From assembly GCF_000189635.1 (NCBI RefSeq), contig NW_002476534.1, positions 310,001-374,000 of the forward strand: a stretch of DNA of 64,000 bases. The letters are read 5' to 3'. The notes beneath the pieces were generated by a model that did not search any database, was not told the origin of the DNA, and saw nothing but the letters and a program-made list of their open reading frames with translations. Position 1 is the stretch's first letter, and each line of letters starts with the position of its first letter. Below are positions 15,301 to 28,324 of the stretch, piece by piece. The position numbers and the translations under genes were made by a program. Origin of the DNA: Tetrahymena thermophila SB210 (taxonomy: Eukaryota > Ciliophora > Oligohymenophorea > Hymenostomatida > Tetrahymenidae).

Positions 15301-16096
15301 TTTTTTTAATTTAAAGAATTTAGAAGAAATATTCAGTTAGTTCAAGAGTGAGAAAATTATCTACGAAGATAAAATTCTCAAATTTGTTGACAAAGTCATT
15401 GAATTACAAAAAAATCTATAGAAAACTCAAAAAGAAAAAGAAGAGTGGGAGAGAAGCTGCAAGATAAAGCAAAGAGAAATTGAAGAGTATAAAAAGAAAA
15501 TACTTTCTCTTTCTTTGGATTTAAATTCAGCTCAAGTTGAACTCAAAATGTCCCCAATTAGAAGTCCAACAAGAAAATAGAAATATTCTGCAGCTGGAAC
15601 TGGTCAATAACAATATGATAATTATTATCAATATCAAGAATAATAGGGATATGATGAACATTACAATAATGGTGAATAATAAAATGAATAGCAATAGCAC
15701 GATTCAATGAATAAATAAAATCTCCATTATGAAGAATATGACAGTAGGCTTTAGAAAAATGAGTATGAATAGCAAAATGATGATCAAAATATGTAAAACT
15801 CTCAGCATGGTTTGCAATAAGAAAATAGATAATATTTAAGAAACTCTGACTAATATAGTCAGTAATAAATAAATAACTTTTAGAATTAAAATTATTTAGA
15901 CTAATTTAATGACTAGAATATCTACTAACCCTAACAATAGTAATTTAATTAGAATTTCCCATAAATAATTATAAATAATTCAGATAAAAACTATTAAAAT
16001 ATCAATAACAATGAAATGTAATCTCAACAAGTAGGTCCTTATGAAAACAGTTTCAATTAATCTAATTTTAACTAACAATAACACTATAGTAATTGA
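12343..16096 (+). CDS. long coiled-coil protein with Gln/Asn-rich C-terminus (5' end unresolved)
   Basis: I do not recognise a family. At least about 1,080 residues are visible, almost all heptad-like coiled coil rich in Lys, Glu and Gln. Exons: up to 12845, 12909-13046, 13105-13441, 13536-13576, 13632-14435, 14505-14762, 14833-15240, 15317-16096. All junctions are in phase. The last exon ends in a low-complexity tail rich in Gln, Asn and Tyr (about the final 180 residues), preceded by a basic SPIRSPTRK stretch that could be a proline-directed phosphorylation site. The first visible exon is open from about 12343 but has no ATG in its frame until 12810, although coding character starts well before that, so an upstream exon is probably missing (candidate at 11936). 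A structural or cytoskeletal role is only an inference from the coiled coil. Confidence 0.75.
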
Positions 16097-17425
16097 TAAA
16101 AACATTTAATTAATTAATTCATTTATTTATTTAATTTTATATATTTTATATAACTTTTTGAGTATAAAATTAAATAATTAATTTTTATTGATCACAAATA
16201 GAAAACTAATTTTCAAATTTAAAAAAGATAATTTAAATAATTTTAATAAACCTAGTTTTAATTTTTTAACTCTTTTTACAAAGTCAGTAATTTATTATTA
16301 CTTCTTTTTTAAAATTTATGATATACTCTCGCTAAAAGTGTAAAACTAAAATTGAAAATAATTTTTTGATCGTATTCTATTATAAAAGTTTTCAATATCC
16401 AAAAAAAAAGAGCCATGATTTTATAATTAAATACCTCTTTCTAAACTTTTAAAGGAAAAGAGATTGAAACTTAGAATAAAGAAGAAGAATAAATTATAAA
16501 AATTATTGCAGAAAAATATAATGGATAAATAATATAAAAAGACAATAATAAATATTAAATGTGAATAAAACGATTTTATGTTTTATATTTGTGAGAATAA
16601 ATAAATATCAATACCTCTTTCTAAACTGTTTATCAATTTTTTGTTAATTAATTAAAAGTATCTTCATTTTATGTGCAACTAAGCTTTAAGTTTATGTTTT
16701 ATAAATTAAATTATTAATATAATTTGCACTTTAACTCACTAACTTATTTATATTTAATTAAAAAGAAAATTATACTTTATAAAATATTATATCTATTTGT
16801 TGTAATATAAATTTTATATGAAATAAATTTAAAAATTTGAATTATTTAACTAAAACTTTTAGAAATTATATTAAATGTATTTATTAAATCAATAATTGAA
16901 TTTTAAATCAAATAAATTTTATATATTTTTTCTTAAATAAATAAATGCAGGAAAATTACTATTCTTTATTTAAATTGTTAAATTAATATTTGGAAAATAA
17001 ATTAAATTAATAAATAAAAAATAATTTTTATTTGGATAATATTTGGAAAACAAAACATAAAAATTAATATTGCTATTGTCTAAGATGTGAGATTAAATCT
17101 AATTAAAATAAACTTAAATTTATAGGATTATTTTTAATGTTGATTTTTATATGCTTTAATAGTCAATTATAGTCAATTAAATATTATTTTATTTTTTAAA
17201 TAAAAACAAATGAAAAATAATTTTTTGATTTTAAAGAATTAATTTTTAAATTAAAATATGGTTTGGATATTATTAAATATTCTATAATTAATTAATAAAT
17301 TCACACCAAACGTTCTTATTTTTAATTAAAAAGATTTAGGGCTGATATTTCTAAATATTAGAAAATAAACAAATTTGAAGCTTAAAAATTAGATATTATT
17401 CCAACTTAGTAATAGCATTTGTACA
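16097..17425. other. intergenic region
   Basis: A+T-rich spacer between two plus-strand genes. It holds one small ORF (16415-16564) and an 18-base sequence (AATACCTCTTTCTAAACT) repeated exactly at 16430-16447 and 16610-16627, 180 bases apart. Nothing else was recognised. Confidence 0.6.
16415..16564 (+). CDS. small ORF, 49 residues, unrecognised
   Basis: Opens with ATG ATT TTA and stays open to TGA under the ciliate code, giving a Lys/Glu/Gln/Ile-rich peptide with KGKEIETQNKEEEQ in the middle. Its composition is more coding-like than the surrounding spacer, but it is short and matches no family I know. It could be a chance ORF or the remnant of a coiled-coil exon. Confidence 0.2.
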
Positions 17426-18117
17426 ATGGCCAGTGGTTAAGAAATAGTTGATAGAATTTTAAAAACTTATGGAGTTGAATTTGATTCCACAGTTTCTGGC
17501 AAACTTAATGAGTTTATGATTAGATATACAATTGATATTTTGCGATTAGCTAAAAATTATTCAATTTTTGAATAAAAAGATACTTTTTCTTTAATTGAAG
17601 TTAGGTAAATAAACATATATATGCTTTTAAATAAGATTTATTTTATTAAGCTTTAAAATAATTTTTGTTAATTTATCTAACTAACATTTTTACATTTTTA
17701 ATAGACAAGCAATTAAGTTAATGAAAGAAAATAAAGGTGTAGCTTTTGATGAAATGTAATCTATTTTCAAGCAGATGTCTACTCAAAATTTAGAGGAAGA
17801 TATTTAAAAAACATCAATATACAACCAAATATTTTAATATGATGAGAATGCCCTTCTTAAATGGTAATTAAAAACTGAAATTTCTGAGGAAATGGTATAA
17901 AATTTTTATTTATTGCCAATTCAATAATGTAAATATTTTTTGATCAAACTTAAAAAAGCGTGAAGAAATAGAGAGAAGAAAGATAGAAAATAAAAAAATT
18001 TAATAGGAGAAAAAAGATAATCCAGATATTTTTAAAGAAGAAGTAAGATTTGGTAATTAGTAACCTGTTCAAACATATACAAAACCTGCAGTAGAGGAAG
18101 ATGATGATTATGAATGA
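17426..18117 (+). CDS. TAF9-like histone-fold protein, copy 1
   Basis: Probable TFIID/SAGA subunit of the TAF9 family, 175 residues, nuclear. Exons: 17426-17604, 17705-17894, 17959-18117. The N-terminal 65 residues fit the TAF9 histone fold: ILKTYGVEFDSTVSGKLNEF, then MIRYTIDILRLAKNY, then LIEVRQAIKLM, like the family's iLk..GV..Y.p.v...L.EF..RY..diL.dA..Y and DVrLAi. The arginine codon of EVRQAI is split by intron 1. The C-terminus is charged, with PDIFKEEVRFGN and an acidic end, EEDDDYE. In other eukaryotes TAF9 pairs with TAF6 to form a nucleosome-like module. A related gene follows directly. The call rests on pattern similarity, so another histone-fold TAF is possible. Confidence 0.72.
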
Positions 18118-18875
18118 GCTTTTATTAATTATAACTTCAAAAAAATAATACTTGATACAAGTTTATTAAAGTTACCAATAGATAGATGTCTAAGCAAGCA
18201 ATTAGGAGCAGCTAAATTAATTGTATGAGCTAATTTCAATTTTAATTTAAATAAAAAATATGCAAAACAAACAAACTTAATAAATAAATAATAGAAAATT
18301 CACTAATTAAAATTAAATATTAAAAATGGAATTCCTACAACTTTTACAAAATATTCTAAAGACTACAACAATTTATCAATCGAAAATAAACGCACACAGA
18401 TTATTTAATTTAAAAATAAATAAATAATTAATTCAATTTAAATTAAGTAGACATAATTTATTATATAAAAGTTATAAATCTAAATTTGTAAATACCTAAA
18501 TATGTTCATTCATTTCTGTTTAAAAATTGTCTGACTATTTCAACTAACTTTCTTCTAAACTTGTAAAATAATATTTATTTTTTCATAGCTTTATTTAATA
18601 ATAAATATGGCCAAATTGCGCCAAATGCACTAACTAATCTTATATCCTTAACTTTCTTATTTTAATTTCAGAGTATTTATTGTTTTATTATAAAGATTTT
18701 TTCAAATAATTTAAGTAATTACTTTTGTTTTTAATAGATTTAATTTTTTAAAGGTAGCTCAAGTAAACAAGAAAAATAATAGAATTTATACTAAGAATCA
18801 TATCTAAAATAAAAAAATAATTGTATATAATATTGGAGAATTAAATTACAGCTTTTCTTTGAGTAAGAAAGTACA
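18118..18875. other. spacer between the two TAF9-like genes
   Basis: About 760 bases of A+T-rich sequence separating the tandem copies, expected to hold the terminator of copy 1 and the promoter of copy 2. No other feature was seen. Confidence 0.6.
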
Positions 18876-19622
18876 ATGAATAGTTAATAAATTATACAAA
18901 TTCTCAAAAAAGAATTCAATGTCGAATATAATTCAGATGTGATTGAGAAATTAAGCGAATTTACAATTAGAGTATCTCATGAATTAATGGAAACTATGGA
19001 AGTCATATAAAAGAATCAATCAAAAAGAGCGCTTAGAAAAGAGGATGTGCGGTTAGATGATATTTAAATTTTTTCATTTTAAGCAAGTTTAGGTTTAAAA
19101 GCTTAAAAAATACATTTAAAATACATTAAATAGATGGATTATGGATGATTTAAGAACTAATGATTCAGAAGCTATGATTTTAAAAAAACTAGAAAACCAC
19201 CATGCAAGAGATTTTCCATTTGAAGATCCTGAAAAGGAAAAAGATAAAGAAATATATAAAGGTAGATATATTTATAAAATCATACATATCTTTCATTAAA
19301 AATTTTTTTATATAAAACCAGCTTATCTTCCTATGAAAAATCAATAAAATTTAAGAAGAAACGCACAATTAGCTGTAAAAGAAGAAATTGATAATGCTGT
19401 AATTACTGCTTAATTATTATATAGCTCTTTATTGATTTCTTTAAATAATAGGAATAAAAAAGAAAGAAGGATTTATAATTATTAAGACTAAAGTCAGAAC
19501 AATCTTAGCAAGTTTAAAATAACGAAAAAAGTAAATATCAGTAGATTTTCTTTGATGAGGAAGATGAAAAAGAATAAGCAAAAAAGAAGAATTTCCCCTA
19601 AATTACTCAACTTAAAATGTGA
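18876..19622 (+). CDS. TAF9-like histone-fold protein, copy 2 (diverged)
   Basis: Second TAF9-like protein, 183 residues, same orientation. Exons: 18876-19051, 19134-19261, 19322-19398, 19452-19622. It starts MNSQQIIQILKKEFNVEYNS and continues VIEKLSEFTIRVSHELMETM and LRKEDVR, aligning with copy 1 (ILKTYGVEFDS, LNEFMIRY, IEVRQ) and with the TAF9 histone fold. After the fold the two proteins differ. Copy 2 has DFPFEDPEKEKDKE and a basic/acidic Gln-rich tail ending QITQLKM. Exon number and intron positions also differ, so the duplication is not recent. The donor of the first intron (GTTAGA) is atypical, making the EDVR to WIMDD join the weakest part of the model. It may have taken over one of the TFIID- or SAGA-specific roles (inference). 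Confidence 0.6.
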
Positions 19623-21299
19623 TATAATAAACTCTCTAATCATTATTGTGCAAAAGTGGAGTGAAGTATTTTAAATATGTAGATAAATAGAAAAAGCATA
19701 ATTATAAAAACAAAATTATTTCAAAAATATACTTATTAATTTAATTAATTAATTAGCTATCATAATATATTTTTCAAGCTTAAAATTGATATATAAATAA
19801 TAATCATATGTATTCATAAGTCTATAAGCAAAATAATTAGCATATATAAATAAAATATTAAGTTTTTAGTATATTTAATTAAGAAAACTGACTGAATAAT
19901 TATTAAAATTCATTATTGGTTATTTTATAATAAAAACTTTTACAATCTTACAAATGATAATTGCTGAATTCAAAAAAGGATACTAAATTTATAAAATATA
20001 TTTGCAGTGTTATTGATTTTGATTTTGCTCAAAAAAAAAATAAATTATTTTTATTAAAATTAAAATTTTTTATGTACAAATAAAGTATTTATTTAATAAT
20101 TATTTAAAAGTTCCAATATAATAAAGTTAATCTAAAATTAAAATATGTTCAAATAAAGTATTTATTTAACAATTATTTAAAAGTTCTAATATAATAAAGT
20201 TAATCTAGAATTAAAATAATATTTTATTTTTGATAAAAATTGATTAATAAATTAAAATTTTTATTTAAATTCATTTTTTGATAATTTTAAAATAAAAATA
20301 GTTTATCAATCTTGCACATTATTTAAATTGAATTCAAATAAGTATTAAATTTTTATATATAAAATGATATTTATTTTAATTGCACTCATATTAAAATAGT
20401 TTGATAATTAATTATTTTCTTTCACACCGCCTAAAATTATAAAACTTAATTAAAATATTTAATAATTATTTAAAAGTAAGCTCATTTCATTCATTAAGTT
20501 AATCGAGTTTTAAAATATTTTTTGTTTTTAATAAATAAATATTTAAAATTTAAATTCTTATTTAAATCTATTGTTAATTATTTTAAATTAAAAAACTTTA
20601 TTAATCTTGATGCTATTTCAAATCTAAAAAATACAAAGTTCGAAAAAAATATTTTTGATAAAACAATGATAATTATTTTCAAATAGAAATAATCCTAAAT
20701 TAGTTACTTTAATGCAACTTCAAATTTAATTTTTTAACTAAAATTTGAGTGAATTAATTTAAAATAATTTTTTCCTTAAAAAAAATTAATTAAAAATTAA
20801 AAATAATTCAATCAAAATAATTATTTATTTTATCACAAGGTCAATTATTAAAATTTGAAATTTTGAATTGTTAGTTATGTGTTTGTTTTGTTTGATTGAA
20901 ATTATTAATTTTCGAAATGCATATTAAGGAAATCTAATAATGAAATTTTTTGATTCTTTTAGTAACATTTTTTTATAGTCAATAAACTAAATAGAAACGA
21001 AAAGGGATAAGACAAATTGATTGTTTTATTATAAAAATTTACTTGTTATACAATAAAGATAACATACAGTGACGTTCATTCATCCAGTTTATTAGAATGA
21101 ATATTTAATTGACTATTTTTCAATATATATTAAGCAAATTCAAAATAATTACACATTATTTGAAAAAATAAAAGCGCATTTTGCTTGCAAATCCTTTTAA
21201 AATAATAGCAACGGCTATCTATTTACCAAATCTAATATGAAGATATACATACATTTTTAATGTAAAGATAGGATAGATTTAAGATTATTTAATCTACAA
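19623..21299. other. intergenic region between convergent genes
   Basis: A+T-rich spacer between the 3' ends of the plus-strand TAF9-like gene and the minus-strand BI-1 gene. It contains a 73-bp tandem repeat and otherwise simple sequence. Confidence 0.65.
20077..20217. repeat. 73-bp tandem duplication
   Basis: The stretch starting CAAATAAAGTATTTATTTAA at 20077 is repeated at 20150 with a few substitutions, giving a period of 73. A further diverged copy of part of the unit (AATTATTTAAAAGT) lies near 20463. Non-coding. Confidence 0.75.
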
Positions 21300-22151
21300 T
21301 CAGTCTTGCTTTTTAGTTAACATTGTTCTGAGAAGGTCTCCTATACGAAGAATTAAGAGGAAGACATCCATATATACCAAGACAGTTCCTGATCTCCATT
21401 CCTCCTTATTAAAGTCATAGTCTGGTCCAGCTACTCTTGATTAAGTATCAAAAATTAAGTAGAAAGCAAAGATAAATCCAAAGAATGATATAATGACCAT
21501 TTAATAGAAACTGAGATTAGTGAAAAGAGTGAATATATGGAAGTTAAGGATTTAAGCACCAAATACAAACAATGTAGTTCCTTAGTAAGTGAGCTCATAT
21601 CTTACAGTCAAAGTATAAAGGAATTAACTGAGCATGAGTGAGGCTAATAAAACGAATACCATCAAACCAACAATAGAATCTTTGTTGATAGAAACTGCAT
21701 ATACGAGAATAGTACCAAAGAATATTGTCCAAAGGAACATGCAAATGTAATTTATAGGAGACTTGCGAATGGCTTGACGGAAGAAAAGTCCTAAAATACC
21801 AATAATAGCTGCTCCAGCTAAAGATACCCAGAAATAAACATAATTTTATTATAAGTGAACACGAAGATTTTCGTAAAGATGTACGAAGAAAGCAAAGATA
21901 CCGATGATTAATAATTACATGAAAAGGGCAAAATAAAGTTTACGAAGGTAAACAATACGAGGATTCACTGTTAACTATGCTTGATCGCCATCTGTGATCA
22001 AATTCTAGTTTTACAATCTAGAAATAGTATTTTTATTGGGAGATATATTTCCATAATTAAACCCAGTATTTGCAGGATAACCTGTGTATGCAGAATCAGT
22101 TATTCCACCTCCTCCTCTCTATGGAGATTAATAAATATTGCTTTGACTCAT
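21300..22151 (-). CDS. Bax inhibitor-1 / Lifeguard (TMBIM) family membrane protein
   Basis: Intronless, 283 residues. After a Gly/Asn/Gln-rich N-terminal tail of about 75 residues with several aromatics, there are seven closely spaced hydrophobic segments, as in the TMBIM family: LYFALFMQLLIIGIFAFFVH, YFWVSLAGAAIIGILGLFF, MFLWTIFFGTILVYA, VGLMVFVLLASLMLSQFLYT, TLFVFGAQILNF, MVIISFFGFIFAFYLIFDTQ and a C-terminal VYMDVFLLILRIGDLL. The FDTQ segment and the Asp-containing last helix match the conserved family end, where the Asp residues form the pH sensor of the calcium leak. Cytosolic N-tail and Golgi or ER location are typical of Lifeguard members. The start is the only ATG before the first helix that keeps the tail. 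Convergent with the upstream TAF9-like gene. Confidence 0.85.
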
Positions 22152-23662
22152 TTCTTTTATCCTTCTCCTTGATTTTTTAAAATTGTTTTGCTATCCTAGA
22201 TTTCAAATAATTTTTATCTAAAACTATTCAATTAATTATTTTTATAAATATGGTATTTATTTATTTTTTAGATAATTGTTATCAAATCTTTTATTTATTT
22301 TTAATTAGAAATAAATATTATTTCTTTCTTTTTTATTTATTTAATTACTAGTTATCTATCTATATATCTAACTAACTAACAAACAATCTAATATGTATTA
22401 AATAAGCATGAGGCTGAACGAATGATACGCCTTTCCTTTCATGGTTCTTATAAATCAAACAAATATCTATCTATTTTTTCTTATTTTTATTCATTCAAAT
22501 ACATTTCTTAAAAATAAATAAAAAAATTCATTTCTTTCTTTTAAAACGTAGAAGAAAAAAATAAAGAAAGACACTCACTGTTTTATTTTTTATTTCATTC
22601 ATTTATTATATTTATTATGCTATATTATTTCAAGTTTCATCAATTATCTATCTATCATTTTCATTACCTAATATATTAACTATTTAAATTATTCAGAAAC
22701 TAAATTACTTATATGATTTTGATTAATTTCAAGGCTGATAATTTATCTTTATTATTAATTTCTCTATAAAAGCAAAGTCATTATTCATTTTAAAAAAAAT
22801 ATATTTTTTTTACTCTAATTAATAAAGAGAATGTTTATTTTAAGAGTTTAAAATACTTAAAATTATTTTTTTTTAAACGATTCCTGATTCAAATTTAATA
22901 ACTTAATTTTTTTATTTAAATTAACATAAATATAATATATTGCATTAGGTTTTTATCCTAAAATTATGTTTTCCAAAAGACTGTAAATATATATTTCACA
23001 TTAAGAAACTTACAATAAATAAATAAATAAAAATAATTTATAATTTTAAGTAAAGTTTAAATTTACCTTGTTGAATATATCTAAACAACAATATTAACTA
23101 TTTAATTTTTTAACATAATTCAACTAATTAAAATGAATTTAAATCTAAATATTTTAAAATATATAATAAATTAATGTTTTTTTACAAAATTAATAAAATA
23201 TTTCAATTTAATTTCTTGATTCATTTTATAATATTTATGAATTAGGTAGGAAAGTATAATAAGAATAATTTTTTTTTTTCTTCAAAAATTTATGAATAAG
23301 TAAAAAATAATTTTGTTAGAAATAATATTTATAAAATGAAAATCCCTTCTTTTTTTAGATTTTTATAATGATTTAAGAAAAAAAAATTAATTTTTATAAG
23401 CTAAGTAAATTTTGTTAGCAAGCTTATTATTGAACCATAGCATAAAAATGACTAAGAAATAATTACTAAAATGGAATATAAAAATAATTGTTAATAATTT
23501 TATTGATCAAAAATTAGTGAATTATATTGCAAAAATTCTGATTAATTTTATGAATTGTTTCTGCCACTTTTCAATTATAAATATATAAATAAAATTATAA
23601 TGATTTGTTAATTAACAAATAAACTAAAAACATTTTTGATTTATTTAACACATTGTTTGAGT
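22152..23662. other. intergenic region between divergent genes
   Basis: Spacer between the starts of the minus-strand BI-1 gene and the plus-strand histidine kinase, so both promoters should lie here. Long A and T runs. A less A+T-rich patch near 22405-22450 (contains GAGGCTGAACGAATGATACG) has no recognised function. Confidence 0.6.
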
Positions 23663-26600
23663 ATGCAGGAGAGTAAGTAATAGCAAATTAAGTTAGAATT
23701 AAAGAGTGATAAAAAAGGCAGTTTGCCATATATAGGAAATGGTAACAAATTATATATTTTTCTTTTATTAGGAAATATAATAAGCTTGTGGAAAATGCTT
23801 TTCCAGGTATTTTATTTCGATGATATGTCAAATTTAGTAGAAGTTTATCTTATTTGTATTTAATTAGCTCTAAGTATTATTGCTTTGCTGTTAAAATCTA
23901 AAAAATAATATATTTTGCTCACTATTGATATACTTTTTTCCTCAATACTAATAGAAAATTGCTTTTAAAGCTAATTCTAAACTATTTAATTTTTAATTGC
24001 CTACATATTAGTTCTACATAAAATATCATTTAGCATAGATGAGACTAACTTTAAAAAAGTTTTTAAGAATGCTATCAAAATATTAGTTTTGCTTTACTTT
24101 CTTGTAAGAAGTTTATATTCTTCAGATTTTTCTTTATCTTAAATGTTTTTAGTTTCTGAAATATGCTTCTGTATTCTATTTATACTTTTTTTTGAGTATA
24201 GATCATGTTCGTTAAATGAAAAAATTAATAATTAGTAAAATTAAAGCCAATAAATGATGAAGCAACAAGATTCACATACAATTAATTTGGAAGATACAAT
24301 CAAAATTTAAGATTTTTCAGGATATCCAATGGCTTAAAATGACTAAAGTTTGGCCAAAAGTGGAATAGAGTTTAAACCTCTAGTTAAAAATACACTTTTA
24401 CTTACTAAAAAATTAGATATTAGTGGTTCATAAAATCATGGAATATGCTAATCTATTGAAATGAACGAATAATTAATTTAGTAAGAACAAATTCACTCAC
24501 GAAGTTTTGGATAAAAAAACTTTCAAAAGAGAAATCTCACATTTTTTTAGAGATAAAAAAGGAATTCTTAAAGAAATTTAACAACTCTTTTATTAAAATA
24601 GTCTGTAAAAACAAGTTTAGAAAAGGACATTTTAAACTTTCTTTTTGCAGGCGTGCTTATGATAGACTACAAAAAAAAAATCATTTATTAAAATGATTAA
24701 ATTGAATAATTAATTTAAAATTGTAAGAGCTAATAAATTTTTGAAATCATTCTTGGTTTAAACCTATCAAATTAAGATAATAAAGCTTAAAAAAATAGCA
24801 ATAATAATAATAATAAGCATATAGATTTCTCCAGATCTCAATTAGATGAATATCAAAATGAAGAATGCGCCAAATTAGATGATCAAAATTAATAATTTAA
24901 AAATTTTTTGGAAACATTTAATTAAAGGATTAAAAATTAGCAATCATTTTAGAAAAAAATAAATACCAAAAGTATAGGTGGCAGCAACACTCGTTAATAA
25001 CCATAATCTATGATAAGATCAAGGAATACCAGCCTACTTGAAAATATTACTAATACTAAATAAAATAAATCATCATCAGAATCTTTTGACTCTGAGTTGC
25101 AAGATATTTATGATAGTAGCAAGATCCAAAGTTCCGAAAATGGGGCTTTTAGTAAAAATAATTTTTTTGAAGAGGATTAGAATAAAAAGTTATTTTAGAA
25201 CAAATTGAAAAAGTAACCATCATCTGGTCTTTCAAATTATGGTAAACTTGTTAAAAATGGTAACATATCTGAGTGTAAAATACTGCTAGAGGCGCTGAAT
25301 AGGTAAGACAGCACTTTGTAAACTATAATTGATATATTATTAGAAAAAAATTATTGGAAAGACTTTTGGAAAAGACATGTTATTCATACTGATACAGATA
25401 TTTGTGCAAATAACGAAAGTGATTAAAAGAGAGATCCTTAATTAGAATAAAAACAGAATTATATCCTTTAAGGCAATAGTATTTCTTTTTAGATAAATAT
25501 GAAAACAGACAAGAAGTCTAAAGAAAGGCCATTTTATTTAAAATTGAGCTCATTTTTAACATAAAAAGCTTATTAGCAAAAAGGATTGAATCGCCAAAAA
25601 ATTAAAATGGTTTTGCTAATTGAAATAATTCCTTTAAAAAATATTTTAACTTCTTTGTAGGAATCTGAACTAAACAACTTCAAGAACAAAGTAATTTCTT
25701 CACTTTCACATGAATTGAGAACACCCTTGAATTGCTCTATTTAGATGTTAGAGCTACTCTTACATAGTGAAAACTAAAGTGTCTCTACAAAAACTCTTGT
25801 CTCATAGCACAATTTTTAGATATCTGACGAAGTTAAGAAAATGTTTATTTATCCTGCTCTTAATTCAAGCTATCTACTTCTTAGCATGATAAATGATATA
25901 ATTGATTTTGCTCAAATAAACTCAGGTAAGCTTAGACTGTATTTCTCTTCCTTTAACATTAGAGATTTAATAAAAGATTGTGTATAACTTTTTACTCTTT
26001 AAGCCACAATAAAAAATTTAGAAATATTAGTAAATATTGATCCACTAATCCCTCAGCTAGTGCATTCAGATCAAAATAGGATAAAATAAGTATTACTCGC
26101 TCTACTAAGTAATGCTATCAAATTTACCGATAAAGGATTTGTTTCTATAACAGCAGAAAATTATTAATAAGATCTCATCAGGATTTCAGTGGAAGATACA
26201 GGAAATGGTATAACGCCAGAAGTGAAGTCTTAATTATTTAAAGGATTTTAAAACTCAAACAGTATTAAAAGCAGCAGTAGATAGAGTAAGATGTCTCATA
26301 ATTTAGGGAAAAATCGAAGCCTGTCAATTTAAACAATTAAAGCTAACTTAATGCAAAATGCATCGTTGACTATGAAAAAGTCCTAACAATTTACAAATCA
26401 AAGATCCTCTTAGAATTACCGTTCATCAATATTTGGTGAAGAAAATATAGAAATAAGTGAGAACATCACAAGAAAAGAAGTGAATACAATATTTGCTAAG
26501 CTAAATAGCATGTCTTTTGGTGAAGCAGAGGAGTAAAACAACACAAATATAAATAAAAGCTCATGTTTATCATAAAATGCTGGAATAGGATTGACTATAG

Positions 26601-28324
26601 CGAATCACTTAGCACAAGGACTAGGAGGAAATAGATCGATAATTGTAGAAAGCGAGATAAACAAAGGATCATCTTTTAGATTTTTTTTTATTAATCAACC
26701 AAGCAAATCAAAAGGAATTAAGCAAAATTAGGGTCATGCATTTGAAAAAAGTTATTAAGCTTGGAAAACAATATAATCAGAATAAAATTAAACACATTCT
26801 TTGCAGTCTTTGCAATCAAATTAGAATCCCAATTCATTCCTAGCAAGATAAAATGAAACTATAAATTTAGAATAAACTGCTAATATTTTAGAATAATAGT
26901 AGTAGTAAGGCTTTTAGCTAATTTATTAAGATCAAAATTAAGTTTAAGAAGAGGAAGAAGATGAGCTTGATGAAGAGAATGAAGAAGAAAATGAAACAGA
27001 TGTTAAAGAATATGAAGAGATTGCAGGATATAATTGTAATTATAAAAACGAAGATCATAGAGACTTAATAAGCAATTCTATTCATTCAGATTCTTGCAAC
27101 GTCATTATTGATAAATCCGAACAACGAATTCCATAAAATCCATAAACAATGTAAATAGAAGTGGCTTACAAGAAGTTTGAAGAACCTTTTTATGATGATC
27201 ATTTCGTTACTAATGAAGCCAAAAATAATTAAAATAAAGATCGAAACTCTGCATAATAAGATATAAAAAATTAAATTAAATACGATGAAAATATTTATTC
27301 GATTAATGACCTAAAGAGATACTCTAATTTTAATCGTTAAGGATCTGGCTATGATTAAGAAATAATAAATATTCAAGAGAGTTTAAGAAACTTTCTTAAA
27401 ACTTCATTCGCTATATAAAATGTTTATTGCAATGTTGCCTAAAATTAGTCTATGAATCAAATCAATTCAAACAGCATCTGTAAAATTAATATGAATGATT
27501 TAGGAAGCGGTGTCATTCCTCCTAGCCCGCAATTTAATCAAATGCATAAAAAATAATCACACAAAAAATAAAAAAGGAACTCTTATACAATTTCTATGGT
27601 GCCAACTGATTAAAATTAAAAAAAAGACAATGCTAAAAGTATATAATCATAAAATAATTTATCAAATAAAGATAGCCAAATTTCAGTAGCCATTATTTCA
27701 GAAGGTTCATATCAACAAATTTAAAAGCCATAAGAAACAGCTAATGAATAAATTGTTAGCTTAGTAAGTCTAAGCCATTAAAAATATTTTACTCCAGAAA
27801 ATAAAAATATTTAACTCTCACCTAAAGGTGAAAATAAAAAAATAATTGTTTCTTAAGAATAAGAATTCTCAGGGAAACAAAAATAGTGCTCATGTAATTA
27901 AATTCTCATAGTAGATGATAATGATTTTAATTTGATTTCGCTAGAAATGAGGCTTCTTAGATAATATCACCTTAAGGTAGATAAAGCTAATAGTGGTTTT
28001 GTAGCTATTAATTTAGTTTAAAAAAAGTTGACAAATTTAGAATGTTGCTAAACTTATAAACTTATATTTATGGATATCGATATGCCTGTAAAAAATGGTC
28101 ACTAAACAACTAAAGAAATTTTGAGTTTGTTCTCATCATAAATTGTTAAACCACCTATTATATCAGCGTGTACAGCCTATAGCTAAGATGCAGAAAGAAA
28201 AAAAGCATAATAAAGTGGTATGAAATTTTACATAACTAAACCAATTGATGTTTAACAGCTTGAGAATGTATTAAGATAAGTTTAGTTAATTTAATCAAAT
28301 AATAAAAATACCTAATAACAATGA
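23663..28324 (+). CDS. hybrid histidine kinase with C-terminal receiver domain
   Basis: Membrane sensor kinase of the phosphorelay type, 1,553 residues in one open frame with no intron needed. Hydrophobic segments in about residues 25-190 form a multi-helix membrane part. A long polar, Asn/Gln/Ser-rich linker follows to about residue 670. The phospho-acceptor motif SHELRTPLN has its His at residue 683. The N box is NRIKQVLLALLSNAIKFTD, G1 is EDTGNGIT, and G2 is GIGLTIANHLAQGLGG. An insertion of about 110 Ser/Asn-rich residues separates G1 from G2. An acidic linker of about 370 residues (with EEEEDELDEENEEENE) leads to the receiver domain: ILIVDDND, phospho-Asp in IFMDIDMP at residue 1471, SACTAYS, and Lys in ITKPID. 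Every catalytic box is intact. No sensory PAS or GAF domain was recognised. A separate phosphotransfer protein would be the partner. Confidence 0.93.
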
